Source of the DNA: Mytilinidion resinicola
Lineage: Eukaryota; Ascomycota; Dothideomycetes; Mytilinidiales; Mytilinidiaceae
Length of the DNA stretch: 64,000 nt
Direction of reading: 5' to 3'
NCBI RefSeq assembly: GCF_010093595.1
Contig: NW_022985469.1
Span: 381,523 to 445,522, forward strand
In this document: positions 24,142 through 36,540 of the stretch, one piece after another
Layout of the letters: every line of letters begins with the position of its first letter
Position numbering within the stretch: the first letter of the stretch is position 1
Notes under the pieces: generated by a model
Seen by the model: the letters and a program-made list of their open reading frames with translations, nothing else
Databases searched by the model: none
Told to the model about the DNA's origin: nothing
Position numbers and translations under genes: made by a program

Positions 24142-26377
24142 ATGTCGCTCGTCCCATACGTCCCCGCCGAGTCGCGCGAAGTCGTCCTGTGAGCATTGCC
24201 ATCTCTAGGAGCTTCGAACACTAACAGCATGCAGTCGCCACGGGTCCGCCGTCGTCGTCTTTGACCAGCACTCCAAACAGCTCTCCCTCCGCGCTGCCTC
24301 CTCCACCTCCGTCGAGCCGACATCATGTCCCTACTGTCACCGCCCGCTGCGCGATCCCTCTGCCCACGATCCCGATATTCATGACCATGTGCCTCCTTCG
24401 AATCTCGAGACTGAGCATGGCTTCGTGAACCCAGCGTACTTTGGCATGCTGCGCCGCAGCCAGCCCGGGTCCACCGAGCCCTCGCGCCCTTCGTCGCCCA
24501 CCAAGCGCTTGCGCCAGATACCTTTGCCCGGCCGAGAGAGCAGTGGGAGCGCCAGTGCAGCGGCAGAGATGCCTGCGCCGCCAGGAACAGAATTTGTGGA
24601 GAGCTCGCCTGCCATGCCATCGCGGGAAGGGGGTATCTCGGCCAAGGCATTCAGTCCAAACTATTTCAAAGATTTCTTCGTCGAAGACAGGGAGCTTGGG
24701 AGGGGTGGGAAGGGAGTCGTACTGTTGGTGAGGCATGTGCTGGATGGGGTGCCGTTGGGGCAGTTTGCGTGTAAGAGGGTGCCGGTTGGGGATGATCATG
24801 AGTGGTTGGAAAAAGTCTTGATTGAAGTGCAGTTGCTGCAGAATCTTCAACATCAGAACTTGGTATGTTCAGGCCCTTGAGCTGGCCTGTAGCTCTAGGA
24901 GGCCCTTGCGGTGGGAAATCGATATGAAACTAACATTAACCAGGTGTCGTACCGCCACGTCTGGCTCGAGGATTACCAAATCTCAACCTTCGGACCTAGC
25001 GTCCCATGCGCCTTCATCCTGCAGCAATATTGCAACTCCGGCGACCTACACCATTACGTATTGGGCGGCTCGATGGGTAGAAATGCAATGACTCCTCAGG
25101 AACTGAAGGCACGGCTGCGTCGCCGATCAAAAGGTCAACTAGATGTACCAAACGAATTGGGCGGACCACGGCGAATGCACTTCGAAGAGATTTTATCCTT
25201 CTTCAAAGACATTACCTCCGGTCTCAATCACTTGCACGCGCACGGCTACATCCATCGGGACCTGAAACCCAGCAACTGTCTTCTCCATGACGATGGCAAA
25301 CGCCTAACCGTCTTGGTAAGCGACTTCGGAGAAGTTCAGGTTGTCAACGCTACACGCAAGTCTACTGGAGCGACGGGCACCATATCGTACTGCGCTCCTG
25401 AAGTCCTCCGGCGCCAGACCCCTAATGGGCCTTTGGGAAACTTCTCCACTAAATCCGACATCTTTTCCCTTGGGATGATCGTCTACTTCATGTGTTTTGG
25501 TCGCCTGCCGTACGTTAACGCAGACGGCATTGACGAAGACAACGAGGATCTCGAACTACTTCGAGAAGAGATTACGGGCTGGGCCGGCTTCAACGACGAA
25601 CACCGAGCTAGACCCGATCTCCCAGACATTCTATACCGCCCTCTCCGACGGCTTCTTTCCCTCGATCCAGCCGAGCGCCCTGGCACAGAAGAGATCCTCC
25701 AAGTCTTCAAATCCCCTTCCAAATTTGACGAGATAGGCGGATATGCTGCACCTTCTGGCCTGGAAGAGCTTGGCTCCCGCATATCACTCGCCGATACACC
25801 TTCACCAGCTCCAACGAAGCACGCACGGAAAACCTCGAAAGCGACTTTCGTGCGCCCGGGTGCATCAAAGCTCTCCGCCTCTCTTGGGCCTTCTCGTTCA
25901 CCCAGCCCCGTTAGCCACACCACATTGTCGTCATCTCCGAACACCACACCCCCCGAATCCTCGGTCATGTTGCGCCCGCGGAAATCGATACCAGATGTCG
26001 TAGCTCTTCCCCGGCCTCGCTCCCTCTCCCGACCCACGTCTCCTCGCCTCATGCTGCCACCTCCGCCACCCCGCACTCTCTCGGACCGCCTACACCACGC
26101 TCTCTCGCACCCGAGTCTCCTCTCGCTCCTCAAGATAATGCTGTTCGTGAGCAAACTAGTCAGTCTCAGCAGTCCGTGCTTCCCGCTCGCGCCGAACCCG
26201 AAGGTCGCCTGGCCACTCCTTTGTCTGGCGCTGCTGGACTTTGGGATCGGTATCGATGAGGCCGGGGCGGGTTACTGGAGTAGTGTGGTGCTGGCGGCGG
26301 TGCATATTGGTGCTGTACTAGGTGTGGTGAAGTGGGGAGGGGGGCTCTGCGTGAGTCCACGGTGGAGCGATATATGA
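24142..26377 (+). CDS. IKS1-like serine/threonine protein kinase
   Basis: A protein kinase of 702 residues related to yeast Iks1. Exons are 24142-24188, 24235-24862 and 24944-26377. Before the kinase domain is a CPYCHRPL zinc-knuckle-like motif, as in fungal IKS proteins. Kinase motifs follow: GRGGKGVV (glycine loop), FACKRVPVGDD (catalytic Lys), YIHRDLKPSN (HRD), VSDFGE (DFG with Glu), and CAPEVL (APE). A Ser/Pro-rich stretch (about residues 510-615) precedes a hydrophobic C-terminal region with possible membrane segments (LLCLALLDFGIGI, VLAAVHIGAVLGVV). The first exon encodes only 15 residues, but its donor, acceptor and frame agree. It is conserved across fungi and unrelated to the cluster. 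Confidence 0.9.
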
Positions 26378-27482
26378 GACTGCATGGTAATGATAGGGTT
26401 GCAAGGCGTTCCGGCGTTTTCAAATTGCGTTTGCGCTTTGCTCGGGGAGTTCGGTACGGTGGCGGTGTCTGAAAAGTTTAGATGGTAGGGATTTTGTCAT
26501 GATAGCACCTAACTCTATCTGTAACTTTCCCTCTATCACGTCTTCACTCTGCTGATTAGATTCTCGGAGTAAAAATCAATTGTCTCCAATTAAAAGCCCC
26601 TCATCCCTCGTCATTGCATAGTAGCGAGTTAGGTCTGTCCGATAATTCTTCCCCAAATCGAAGGGATCCGATTATGTTGACCCTATTCAAGACTATCTCA
26701 AAACCCAACTTAAAGCCCATCTCAGTTTCCAGATTAACCATCTAAGATACTCGCCACTGTAAAGCAATTTCCAACCAAACAACTGCTGCTAGATCCGCCG
26801 ATTTGTACCGCATATTTCTCAACCTGAAAGAGTGTTTGAAGCTAAACGACAGCCGCTGCAAACTTGATGTCCACAAAAGAGGCACGATGATTGAATAAGG
26901 TCCTTCCCCACATTGGCACTGCACTAACATTACTATACTTGTTATACTCGCCGCCAGCTTTTACTTACACAAATCCACATAAGGTTAGGACGGGCGGATG
27001 TTGGTTTGGATGGCGGAGAGACTTTCCTGCGAAATAGGAGTGCACGAACCACCCTTGCTACTGTCTCATTGAAGGTTTTTGGAGCTGTATGGAGTCTAGT
27101 TAGTATTGAGGACCCTACCAGGTATGTCGTGGATGCTACTAACGTTCGTTCATCCTCGGTCAAGTTCGCCTTAGTGTGCTATCTGTTACCACAATCCTTG
27201 ACTTGCGATGTTCTCAAACGGCTCGATGAACAATAAATACTTAGACTTGATTTTCACTGACGCAAGGCCACGTATCCCATTCCAGGATATGAAGGGTTTG
27301 ATTTCAGCCCTACACTTCGATTGGCTCTACTTTCAGCATGAGATCGAACTCTCAGCCTTGTAGCCTAGTGCGAACCTCAGCAGTTAGGTAGAAATTAAGC
27401 CAAACTTAGCCCCCGCGCACGACTTCTGCATTTCACCCGCTATCTCTTTATCTCAATACCTCTCCTAGGTTGTCTTCAAGAA
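26378..27482. other. intergenic region, no supported gene
   Basis: About 1.1 kb, more AT-rich than the preceding genes. The open frame at 27006-27236 has no motif. I see nothing else. Confidence 0.35.
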
Positions 27483-29145
27483 ATGACTGAACTACTCATA
27501 GTAACGGGAGGACTTGCATCCGTGTCCCAGTTTCTTGTTTACACTTTCAAGACCGTTACGTTGATCACAGAGTTTTGTAACGACATACGGGACGCTCCAG
27601 TCGAATACAATCGGATAAAGCATCGAGTCAGCATTCTCCCAGAGCTCCTAGTCTCACTTCAGGACACACTTTAACAGAACGGCGATGACGAACTCTTGCT
27701 ATCGTATTTGCGCCTCCTTTCAAGGGACGCAGTCCGGACAGTATATGAGACCATCATTGAACTCCAACGGAAATGCTGTATCACCCAGACTACGAGCGAT
27801 ATGGATATCATGAGTCGGTTCAAATGGATATTGAGAGAGAGCCGAACGGCGGTAAAGATCCTCGGGCGGCTTCGAGATGCCGAAGGTACCCTGTCCACTA
27901 CTATTCAGCTTATTACATGGTAAGAAAAGCTCCTCGGCAAGCCTCTACCATGCCTTGCCGTGCTGATTCTGCAACAATCGTAACACTTCTGTCAATCACG
28001 TGCTGGTTCGCCAAATCGCGAATAATGTTGAGTTGAATCGACGTCTCATACAAACGGCATGTGACCGCACCGAAGGATCATTCTATTCTCAAGATGTGGC
28101 ATCCCCAGAGCATCAGCCAACTGCATCTAAGCGTATCAAACTAGGTACTACTACGCCATGTTCTTCGAGAATCTCTAGCCGGTATAGATGGAAAATCTTC
28201 GCTGCAACCTGAAAGCGTGAAGACTGACTAGTAACACTGCATTAGCTTGCTATTGAGTCTGAAAGTGTAGAGGTTGTAACACTCCTGCTCAACGCCGGCG
28301 CCAATCCTAACATGGGTGGCGGTGCGCGGATGTACGTGCCTTGCCCTTCTTCTGAGCGCTCGTTAATTATGTTCATAGCCTTCCCGTCTTCGCCGCTCTT
28401 GGTTACAAAGGCCCCACAGAGCGAAAAAATCGAAACCTTCCTCAGCATCCTCCCCTTACGAATTTCGTCGATATCATCCGAGCACTCGTCCAACACTCTG
28501 CTTCCGTTCATGAGGTGGTCGAGGGTAAGATGCTGACGATGCTGTACATTGTCCGTTCCCACTACCGTGTCAGCAACACCGCGGACTTTTTCCGAATTTT
28601 GATGTCAAAGTCGTATGTCGACTTTGATTCCGCCGATGAGAGAGGAATGTCGGCCCTTTGCAATGCACTAGGGAGCCATGAGGACGAAGGTGCTTTTCCA
28701 AGCTGGTGTTCAGATGGCGAGGGTCCTCCCGGATGGAAGGACTCTTCTTCACTTCGCAGCTGAGCTCGCCGACGACGTTGATGTGCTACGAGAGGTTTAC
28801 GAAAGATACGACGTGCGAGAAGTCAATAGGCAAGACAAGTACGGCTGGTCACCTCTTCACTACAGCATCACCTCGCATTCTCATCGCCCCAGGAACGGTG
28901 CTTGTCGCAAAATTAGATATTTCTTAGGCAAGGGCGCAGACTCTTCCGTTAAAGGAGTGGGGCTGATACTTTGTCAAATGGGTCTGCCATTTCACGGAAG
29001 TGCAAGAGACGCATACGAACTCAGCAGCGCCTTGGGCCCGGAGTTGCATGCAAAGTTCCTTGAAGCTTTAGAAGTAACTGGAATTCCGGGAGTTGACGAC
29101 TTAGATAATGAAGCCTTTGAGGACGCAGAGGAGACTCTGCTATAG
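27483..29145 (+). pseudogene. broken STAND-type/ankyrin-repeat gene
   Basis: The first 64 codons (27483-27674) read GGLASVSQFLVYTFKTVTLI, similar to the N-terminal domain of fungal STAND/NLR-like and ankyrin proteins. The frame is closed by TAA at 27672-27674 and then continues in the same frame as a sensible helical protein (NGDDELLLSYLRLL, VYETIIELQRK) to about 27922. Ankyrin-like segments follow in shifting frames: EVVTLLLNAGANPNM near 28269-28313, FDSADERGMSALCNAL near 28622-28670, and DGRTLLHFAAELA then DKYGWSPLHYS in 28720-28870, ending in an acidic tail at 29145. The stop sits where CAA is plausible, so C-to-T mutation could explain it. Introns could rescue some shifts, but none removes the first stop. 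Confidence 0.6.
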
Positions 29146-30165
29146 GCTAGTATATGTGCATGGGGGACCCTATAGAAACTTTTGCTAAACGGATCCGCAT
29201 ATCAGTCTCTTCAATACTCTACGCCATAAATCTTTCCTGGAGTCAGAGAAGGGGCGAAAACGCTCGCATACCTGTGAGCCTGTAATGCACCCACTCAAAG
29301 CGAGTAGCCTCACCCCTCGACGACGCCCTCTAGACAATCAGTATAGCAAGAACCAGATTCGAAGTCTTACTACGAGCGAACCACTTGCCTCAATACCGCC
29401 TTCTCTCCTTTCTCGTAGAGATCTAAATCTCTCAAAGGCGCAATGTCAAAACCTTCGAGCACAATTTTGCACCAATGATACAGCAAGCAACTGAAGTCCG
29501 ATAGCCGACTGCTCTAGATTCTATTATATCTTAAGCGCTTGCACGAAGCCTGCGAGCTGCTCAATCGAGCCATCGCGTCCACATCATGGAGTTGTGGTAG
29601 CCTAAGAGAAAAGAATCTGGACAGCACGTCCGCATCTGATGCAACTACGTTGATCTATGTACATGAAAAGAAAGCTCTGCCTGGATATGGGATGTTTGCA
29701 TGTTTTTCGTCACTTTGGCACTTGCGTCAAGGCTTGTGTAACGTTTGATCACTGTCCACTGGACTGGAAAACTACCGGGTCTCGTGCGCGTGGGCAATCA
29801 AAAATGAGGGCTTCGAAGAGGAATCTGCTAACGAATTGCTTCTCACAAACCGTTCTCTTCCTTGCACACCCACCGGCGTGGTGCCTTTGCCAGGGAGGAG
29901 CGGCAAGGCTACGGCAGGCGCATGACACCTTGTATATCTCACCTTCCGCCAGACCTCTCCTTCTTCTCTACATCCTCATCCTCATCATGAAATACAACAC
30001 GTACAGTCTTTACTCTTTCCTGTTACGTGACAACCTTTCTTTTATACGGCGTCAGAAGAGGTTACGTCTCCGTTCGATTGGCTCGAGCAATTGATTGCGC
30101 CAAACGCATAGCTGCAAACCAAACCACAAGTTCTTGATATATCAGCAGTTCGTGCCTCTCACAGC
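29146..30165. other. intergenic region, no supported gene
   Basis: Three short open frames on the plus strand (29285, 29539 and 29657 starts) have no motif. This may include decayed sequence from the neighbouring pseudogene. Nothing firm is seen. Confidence 0.35.
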
Positions 30166-31029
30166 ATGCTGCATCTAAATCATCCTTCGAGCATAGACTC
30201 ACATCAAGCGCTGAATATGAACATGCACACATTGGATGAGTGCTGTGACGGCGTCGAGCCGACTGAGCACCCACTGATTCTCGGATACGACCCTGATCTC
30301 TACGCCGGAATAGGGTTGAACGTCGCCCTATTAGCTCCACCATTATCCGATATCCCTTTGACGAAGGCTAAAATCTTCCAACCTCCTTCCGCAGATGACA
30401 CTCCAAGGAGCCTATTCACGCACCACGCTTTAGAGCACACGGTCCTGTATTGCCATACCCGTGCGCATCGTCATGTGCGTCGCTTCGTCACCGATCCCCG
30501 GGAGATACTCATCTACGCGGATGGCTCATGTCCTGATCAGAGCGATGCAGCCGCCTCGGCCAAACTCACTGCCGGTTGTGCCTTCGTTTTCAAACCCCCT
30601 CCATACCCAAGAACCAGCTGCCAATTCCGGCTCGAAAATAAGGGCCCTACCGGCGAAGAGCATCCACAGACCAAGAACCGTGCCGAGCTTCGCGCTGTCC
30701 TTGGAACCCTTGGGTATCGTCAGTGGCATGGAGAGGGTTGGCACAAGATAGTCATTGCTACTGACTCGGAATACGTTGTACTTGGTGCCACTAAGAGAAT
30801 CGACGACTGGGCTCAAGGAGGATGGAAGACTGAGGCCGATAACCCAGTCGAAAATGTTGATCTGTGGAAGATGCTACTTGCGGAGATCAACTACTTTGCG
30901 AGCAATGGTGTTGAGGTGGCATTTTGGCGCATTCCCAGGTCGCTCAATATGGCGATTGGCCCGGCAGAAGAGGCGGCAAAGGGGAAGGAGAGGACTAAGT
31001 ACGAAAACATTAGCGGATTTGGCGTTTGA
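30166..31029 (+). CDS. stand-alone RNase H-like protein
   Basis: An intronless protein of 287 residues with a C-terminal RNase H fold. Three of the four acidic catalytic positions are visible: Asp in ILIYADGSCPD, Glu in NRAELRAVL and Asp in IVIATDSEYVV. The fourth, normally in an N-x-x-A-D-x-x-A context, reads SLNMAIGPAEEAA, so that Asp is missing. Activity on RNA:DNA hybrids is therefore uncertain. About 110 residues of unknown function precede the fold. Such solitary RNase H-like genes are common and variable in filamentous ascomycetes, perhaps domesticated from retroelements. No gag or reverse transcriptase flanks it. Confidence 0.75.
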   Translation: MLHLNHPSSIDSHQALNMNMHTLDECCDGVEPTEHPLILGYDPDLYAGIGLNVALLAPPLSDIPLTKAKIFQPPSADDTPRSLFTHHALEHTVLYCHTRAHRHVRRFVTDPREILIYADGSCPDQSDAAASAKLTAGCAFVFKPPPYPRTSCQFRLENKGPTGEEHPQTKNRAELRAVLGTLGYRQWHGEGWHKIVIATDSEYVVLGATKRIDDWAQGGWKTEADNPVENVDLWKMLLAEINYFASNGVEVAFWRIPRSLNMAIGPAEEAAKGKERTKYENISGFGV

Positions 31030-31375
31030 TGCATACCTCCGTCCATTGGGCCAAATTTGACGGAGACTATTGAAAGGAATTAAAAGGGCGTCAGAAAACT
31101 ATCGTACTCAATATCTCTGGGGCATCGCTATCCTAGAGTGAGCATCTTATGCACCTTTGGCGTTAGGAAGGAGTCACGGAAGTGTAGGTACGAAGTAGTC
31201 CTTGCTCCGCTCTCATTGGTCAATATACGATTAGTCATTAGCGCTCAGCCTAAGAGCCTTGTCCACCGCAACTCAAAGGCGTGACCCGTTCAATGCACTC
31301 CCTCATCATAGATGCATTTGTTCCGAGACTTCCAAAGACCCCCGCGCAATAACATGTAATCCTGGAGCCATCGGA
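31030..31375. other. intergenic region
   Basis: A short spacer between the RNase H-like gene and the regulator. The open frame continues upstream of 31376 but contains no ATG, so it is treated as non-coding. Confidence 0.35.
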
Positions 31376-33757
31376 ATGTCACGACCGGCTCTCACAGCAC
31401 CCCAGCCTCAGCCTCAGCCGCCACCTGCGCCTGATTTTCACCAGTACGCTTGTCTACGCTGTAGGTCACGCCGTGTGAAGTGCGACAAGATTCTCTTTGG
31501 ATGTGCCAATTGTGCCAGTCATGGAACACAGTGTGTCTACTCATCACGCCGTCCCCGGAAGCCTCGAAAAATTGTACAAGATCAACCGACAACCAAAAGG
31601 CCGTTACTACCAGCTTCAACTTCTCCGCCAGTATCTCAGGACACCAACGAATTTCGAGCCGAGCTTTTAGGTACTGATCGGCTCTCTGAACGCTTTCTAG
31701 CGGCTTGTGAGCAGAGCGATGACGAGTGCGACGACGCCGTTATCCCTCGGGAGCTGAACGATGCGACGTTCAGGGTCAAAAACGATACCACCAATTCGGA
31801 TCGTGGCAGATTGTTTGTCGGTCCGCAAGGCAAGTCTCGTTATATCAACGGTGAGAAGGTCAAGCAAGTAGCCTATCTCGAGACAGTCCTTTCAATTGAA
31901 CCATGTGAAAACCAACACGAAATCGTGGAGCCGGCATCGCTGAATCGGAGCGACAATCTGAATGCGACATCACTATTGACTACATTACACGGAAAGCGAG
32001 ATCTGCACACGTGCCATCCACCCGCTGAGATCATGCATGTAATTTGGGACTACTACTGCCTCAACGTGGATGTCATGGTGAAAGTGCTGTATAAGCCCGC
32101 GGTGCACTCCCTAGTCATGCGGGCTTCGAAAGACCTGCCTTCCGTCCATTCTGCCACTGAAGCACCTCTCCTCTTCTCTATTTGGTACGTGCCATTATTA
32201 AACGGTGCCATGGACCTAGGGAGTTACGTTTGATATCTGCAATCGAGGTGCTGACTATTTGAACAGGCTTGCCACCGCTACTTCTATGTCCGCTGAAGAG
32301 TGCTGGAAACTACATGGAGAAAAAAGAGGAGCTCTTATTCGTAAATACAGATGCGCGCTTGAAGAATCCCTTGCGGAAGCAGGGTGGATGACTACTCAAG
32401 ATATCCTTGTTCTCCAAAGCCTCACGCTCTACCTGGTAAGCTATCCCCACGTCGGTTTCCCCCAGGAAATTGATACCCATAGACGGCGCCTTAGAGCCTT
32501 CTCGTGATTGACTCTCCGTGAAACGCTATGGCGTGCTCTCATCCCATCACTGCTGCTCCGGCATGGGGGCTGGCGATTAGTGTCTGTTTCTGACGCTCTC
32601 AGGTCTTCGCTTCTGCGAACTCGCGTTCCACATGGATATTGAATGGAATTGCTCTCAGTCTCGCCCAAGCGATGGGCATGCACTCGGATAGCTCGTCATT
32701 CTCTCTGAGCGCGATTGAGACTGAAGTCCGTCGCCGTATCTGGTGGATACTGTGTCAAACAGATGTTCGAGTCTCAGAGAATTGCGGCCTGCAGTCTCAT
32801 GTGCCCTTCACTATGGACACCGAGCTTCCTATGAATATCAACGACTCGGACCTCATTTCAGCCAACGAGAAGTCCCTTAGTTCACGTAATCACTTCACGG
32901 AAAATACGGTGAGCCTCGTTAAGATTGAGATGACGCGGACTAAGCTACAGTTCATTCGCTCGACGATGAGCACAGAGGAGAAAGAGAAATTAATACGAGA
33001 TCAGCTGCAAAGATACGAAGACACGTATCTCAAGTACTACGATGGGCATTTGGAGCTCCACCGTCTCTACTATCTCGGAACTCGGCTTATAATGGCCAGA
33101 CTCTGGAAGATGATACATGATGCTACAGACCGCAGATCGGATGACGAAAGCCTTCAGGAGCCGCTAATCTTATGGAACTCGGATGTACTGGAGATGGCGC
33201 ATCAGTTGCCATGCAAATACCGACAACACGGCTGGTTCTTTCGTTGCAAATTTACGCAATGGCATGCCGCGGCCTACCTTTTGATCCAAATGTGTAAGCA
33301 CACCAAAGGACCTGCCGTGGACCGCGCTTGGGAAGTCCTCGATGTTGCATTCGCCGACTGGCATGAAGATCTGATCTCACGGAATCCAGAGGATTTTGGG
33401 CAGCTCAGCAATACCGTCAAGGCCTTGTGGCAGCCTTTGTTGCGACTCCGTGAGCGTGCCCGGGATATCAGAAGACAAGCACTAGAATCGCGAGCATATT
33501 CAGTGTCGACTAATACGCCGTCAGCACTCAGCACAGGACATGAGGCCAGCAACTCGACACCTGAAGATCTTCCACAGTCAATCCAGCTAGAAGATGGTCC
33601 GATAGGCGACCCATTCTTCGGTTCGGTTGAAGATTTGTACAAGGAGATGAACTGGGAACAGCTTGATGATTGGGTGCAGAACTTTCAAGAAGGCCTCGAC
33701 CAACAAAATATACCGTACAAAGACACGGATGTGATGGGAGCTCTAAATTGGTGGTAG
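31376..33757 (+). CDS. Zn2Cys6 transcription factor with fungal_trans domain
   Basis: A nuclear regulator of 710 residues. Exons are 31376-32184, 32267-32435 and 32603-33757. The second intron (32436-32602, 167 bases) is long for this window, but splicing joins LTLYL to VFASANSRSTW, as expected in the fungal_trans domain. The DNA-binding cluster is ACLRCRSRRVKC, then CANC and QCVY, after a Pro/Gln-rich N-terminus. The domain core includes LNGIALSLAQAMGMH and RRRIWWILC. The start is the first ATG in the open frame. It lies next to a multidrug-type MFS transporter in the same orientation (381 bases), which it may regulate. Confidence 0.87.
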
Positions 33758-34138
33758 TAAAAGTGTGGATCGAAAGGCAGAACGGCTCCTGAAGCCGGAC
33801 AGCTTGTCTGGAGATTACGGGAACCATCATCCGCGCTCGCTGTTTCGCTGTTTGGCTCGTTTTCGAACCACTAAGAACCCCAGACAGAAGACGCTATGTT
33901 AGTAAACATAGACGACGATTCCTCAGCCGAACCCCAAGATGGCTAGCGTCTTCGCTCTTTCCTGGCCAATCACAATGCAGACGCACTTTCACGACCTGAT
34001 CAAAAGCACCTCTAAGAATCAATCCCTTTTTGTCTATTCGTATCAGAAACACTTCCCTTAAACATCTCTTCTTGCCGACGACCGTCTTGGCGCACTTAAA
34101 AGCCGCATTCGACAATCTCGAGCTCCACCGCACCAACC
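33758..34138. other. intergenic region, MFS promoter
   Basis: Spacer between the regulator stop and the MFS start. No gene is supported. Confidence 0.35.
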
Positions 34139-35906
34139 ATGATCACTGAAGAAAAGCTCGAACCTTCCCCACCGCCCTCAACCTCTCCATCACAGTTGGA
34201 GGCCATGGAAGGTACCGAGAAAACTGTTGAAGACCCCAATCTCATCGATTTTGCCGGCCCGGAGGATCCTTACAATGCGCTCAATTGGCCCTTCAGGAAG
34301 AAAGTGAGGGTCACCATGCTCTACAGCTTCTGTACCATGGGCGCGACGTGGGCAAGCACCGCGTGCGTCTCCTCGAACTCCGAGACTTTCAAATATCGCT
34401 AATCCGTGCAACAGCTACAACTCTGGAATCGTGGAGATAGAGATGCATTTCCATGTGAGCTCCGAGGTCGCACTTTTGGGAATGTCACTCTACCTTTTCG
34501 GGTATGTTCAAAGCCTGTTGTACCTAGTCCAATGTTCGAAGCTTATGCACGATTTAGCAATGCGTTTGGTCCTTTCCTCTGGGCACCAATGTCCGAGGCC
34601 TACGGTCGCAAGCCCTCTGTTTTGATCCCTCTCTTCGGCCTTGCCCTCTTTTCGTTCGCATCCGCAACTGCTAAAGACATACAAACACTTTTCATCACTC
34701 GTTTCTTCGGCGGCGTGTTTGGATCAGCTCCGCTTTGCAACGTTGGCGGCGTGATAGCAGACATATGGCCGCCGACACACAGGGGCCCTGCGCTTCTTAT
34801 GTGGGGTTTGTCGGTCATTATTGGACCACTGATTGCCCCCATTGTCGGAGGAGCTTTAGTGATAAGTATGCCGACCGTTGGTTGGAGGTGGACTGAATAC
34901 GTGAGTCCGCTTGCGAAGGAGCATTATAGATTGCTGGCTTATACGCATGCCGCCAGGTCACCGGTATCATTCTGGCCGTCGCTATCTCTGCCAGTATCGT
35001 ATGGGTAGACGAAAGCTACCCTCCCGTTCTTCTTGCAAGTAAAGCCAACCACATTCGATTCGAAACCAAGAATTGGGCAATCCACTCCAAAAGCCAGGAG
35101 GCGGGAACATCGTTCAAAGAGCTGTTTCGCAAGTACTTCATCGTACCCTTTGAGATGCTGGTAGATCCCATCGCCTTTATTATCAACCTTTACGCTGCCT
35201 TTTGCTATGCTATCATCTATCTGTGCGTCATCCACCCATATCTATATGCCTTGCTAATGAAAATGTAGCGCTATTCCAACTTTGCCATATGAATTCAACC
35301 AAACCCGCCACTGGAACGCAGTCGTCGGTGCCACGCCCTACACGTCCATCATTATTGGCGTAATTTTTTCCGCGGGCGTGATCTTGTGGGGAGGAATCTA
35401 CTACAAGAAGCGTTTCATCGCCAATGGAAACAAGATCATCCCCGAAGCTCGCTTGCCACCCATGATGATCGGATCAGTCTTCTTCACCGCCGGACTCTTT
35501 ATCATGGCCTGGACGTCCAAAGCTAGTATTTATTGGATAGGTTTCTGCGTTGGACTTGCTTGCCTTGGTCTTGGCTTCTTTACGATCTTCCAGAGCTGCC
35601 TCGGCTACCTCGTCGACACATACCTTGGGCTGTCTGCGAGCGCCATTGCAGCGAATTTATTCATGAGGAGCATGCTCGCGGGTGCTTTTCCACTGTTTTC
35701 TCACGCTTGTAAGTGAGCGATGGAACCCATTTCACGAGGAAGTCTAACACGCGTATGCAGTGTTCACCAACATCGGACTTGACTGGGGGTTGAGCCTCCT
35801 CGGATTTTTGGCTGTGGCCATGCTTCCAATTCCCTATGTGTTCTACATCTTTGGCCGGCGAATTCGCGCAGTGGGCAAGCATTCGAAGAAGACTTTTGTT
35901 CCCTGA
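34139..35906 (+). CDS. MFS transporter, DHA1 drug/polyamine type
   Basis: A plasma-membrane antiporter of 501 residues. Exons are 34139-34362, 34415-34501, 34558-34900, 34957-35222, 35269-35708 and 35761-35906; all five introns are 45-56 bases with consensus ends and continuous frame. Family marks are the N-terminal GPEDPYNALNWPF, LGMSLYLFGNAFGP across the second junction, APMSEAYGRKP (motif A) and NVGGVIADIW with HRGPAL. The final helix is followed by a basic tail RRIRAVGKHSKK. It probably exports toxic compounds or polyamines. It is the last intact gene before the AT-rich block, about 600 bases from its edge. Confidence 0.88.
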
Positions 35907-36540
35907 GTTTTTCACTCATCTCTCCCGTTCAATTCTATCCGATGACCCGGGGTTCCGGAAGGGAAATTTGAGGCTCCCGCGGTTCGGTAGCTTGATGTGC
36001 ATTCATGGTTGATAGTGGTCTCCAGCGATCATCAACAACCTAATCTTGCATAGAGTAGAAACGTGAAAGGGAGTCTTGACTCGCGCGCAAGCACGGCTCT
36101 AGCATTAGTGGCTGAAAGAAGAGGCGTACAAAATCAAGTTCGAAATGTTAAGAACTGTAAATTTAACTATGATCAGTGATCTGGCCTTGAAGATGAATGG
36201 GTTTGAGCACAGATTCCAAGTCAGCACCGCGACCCCAGGTTGCGCCAGTCTTTGCACGAATGTTAACATGAACTCGAGATATTAAACCACGCACGGTTGC
36301 AGCACCCAGTCCTCTACTAAACCTGCGGCTATAATAGCTCACTATATACATATATTAATGGCACCAATCTAAACTAGGAGAGTCTCGAGCGGCGTTACGA
36401 TTAGGTTAGAGTTGGCTACTATTCATTCAATCAACGGCAATAGCCTTTCCATTCCCTTCCTAATTACGTAGCAAGGATATATCTACGTAACGCCCGCGGG
36501 CAAACTGTTACTTTATGTAACCAAATATCTATTATATTTT
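35907..36540. other. transition from gene-rich DNA to AT-rich DNA
   Basis: No gene is supported. Up to about 36,500 the base composition is like the genic region. From about 36,520 onward C in CpA and G in TpG become scarce and TpA dominates. The change happens within a few tens of bases. Confidence 0.6.

Noticed and set aside
32436..32602. Possible extra exon inside the long second intron of the third Zn2Cys6 regulator
   Set aside because: Splicing it out joins the fungal_trans domain smoothly, while retaining any part introduces a stop after RAFS.
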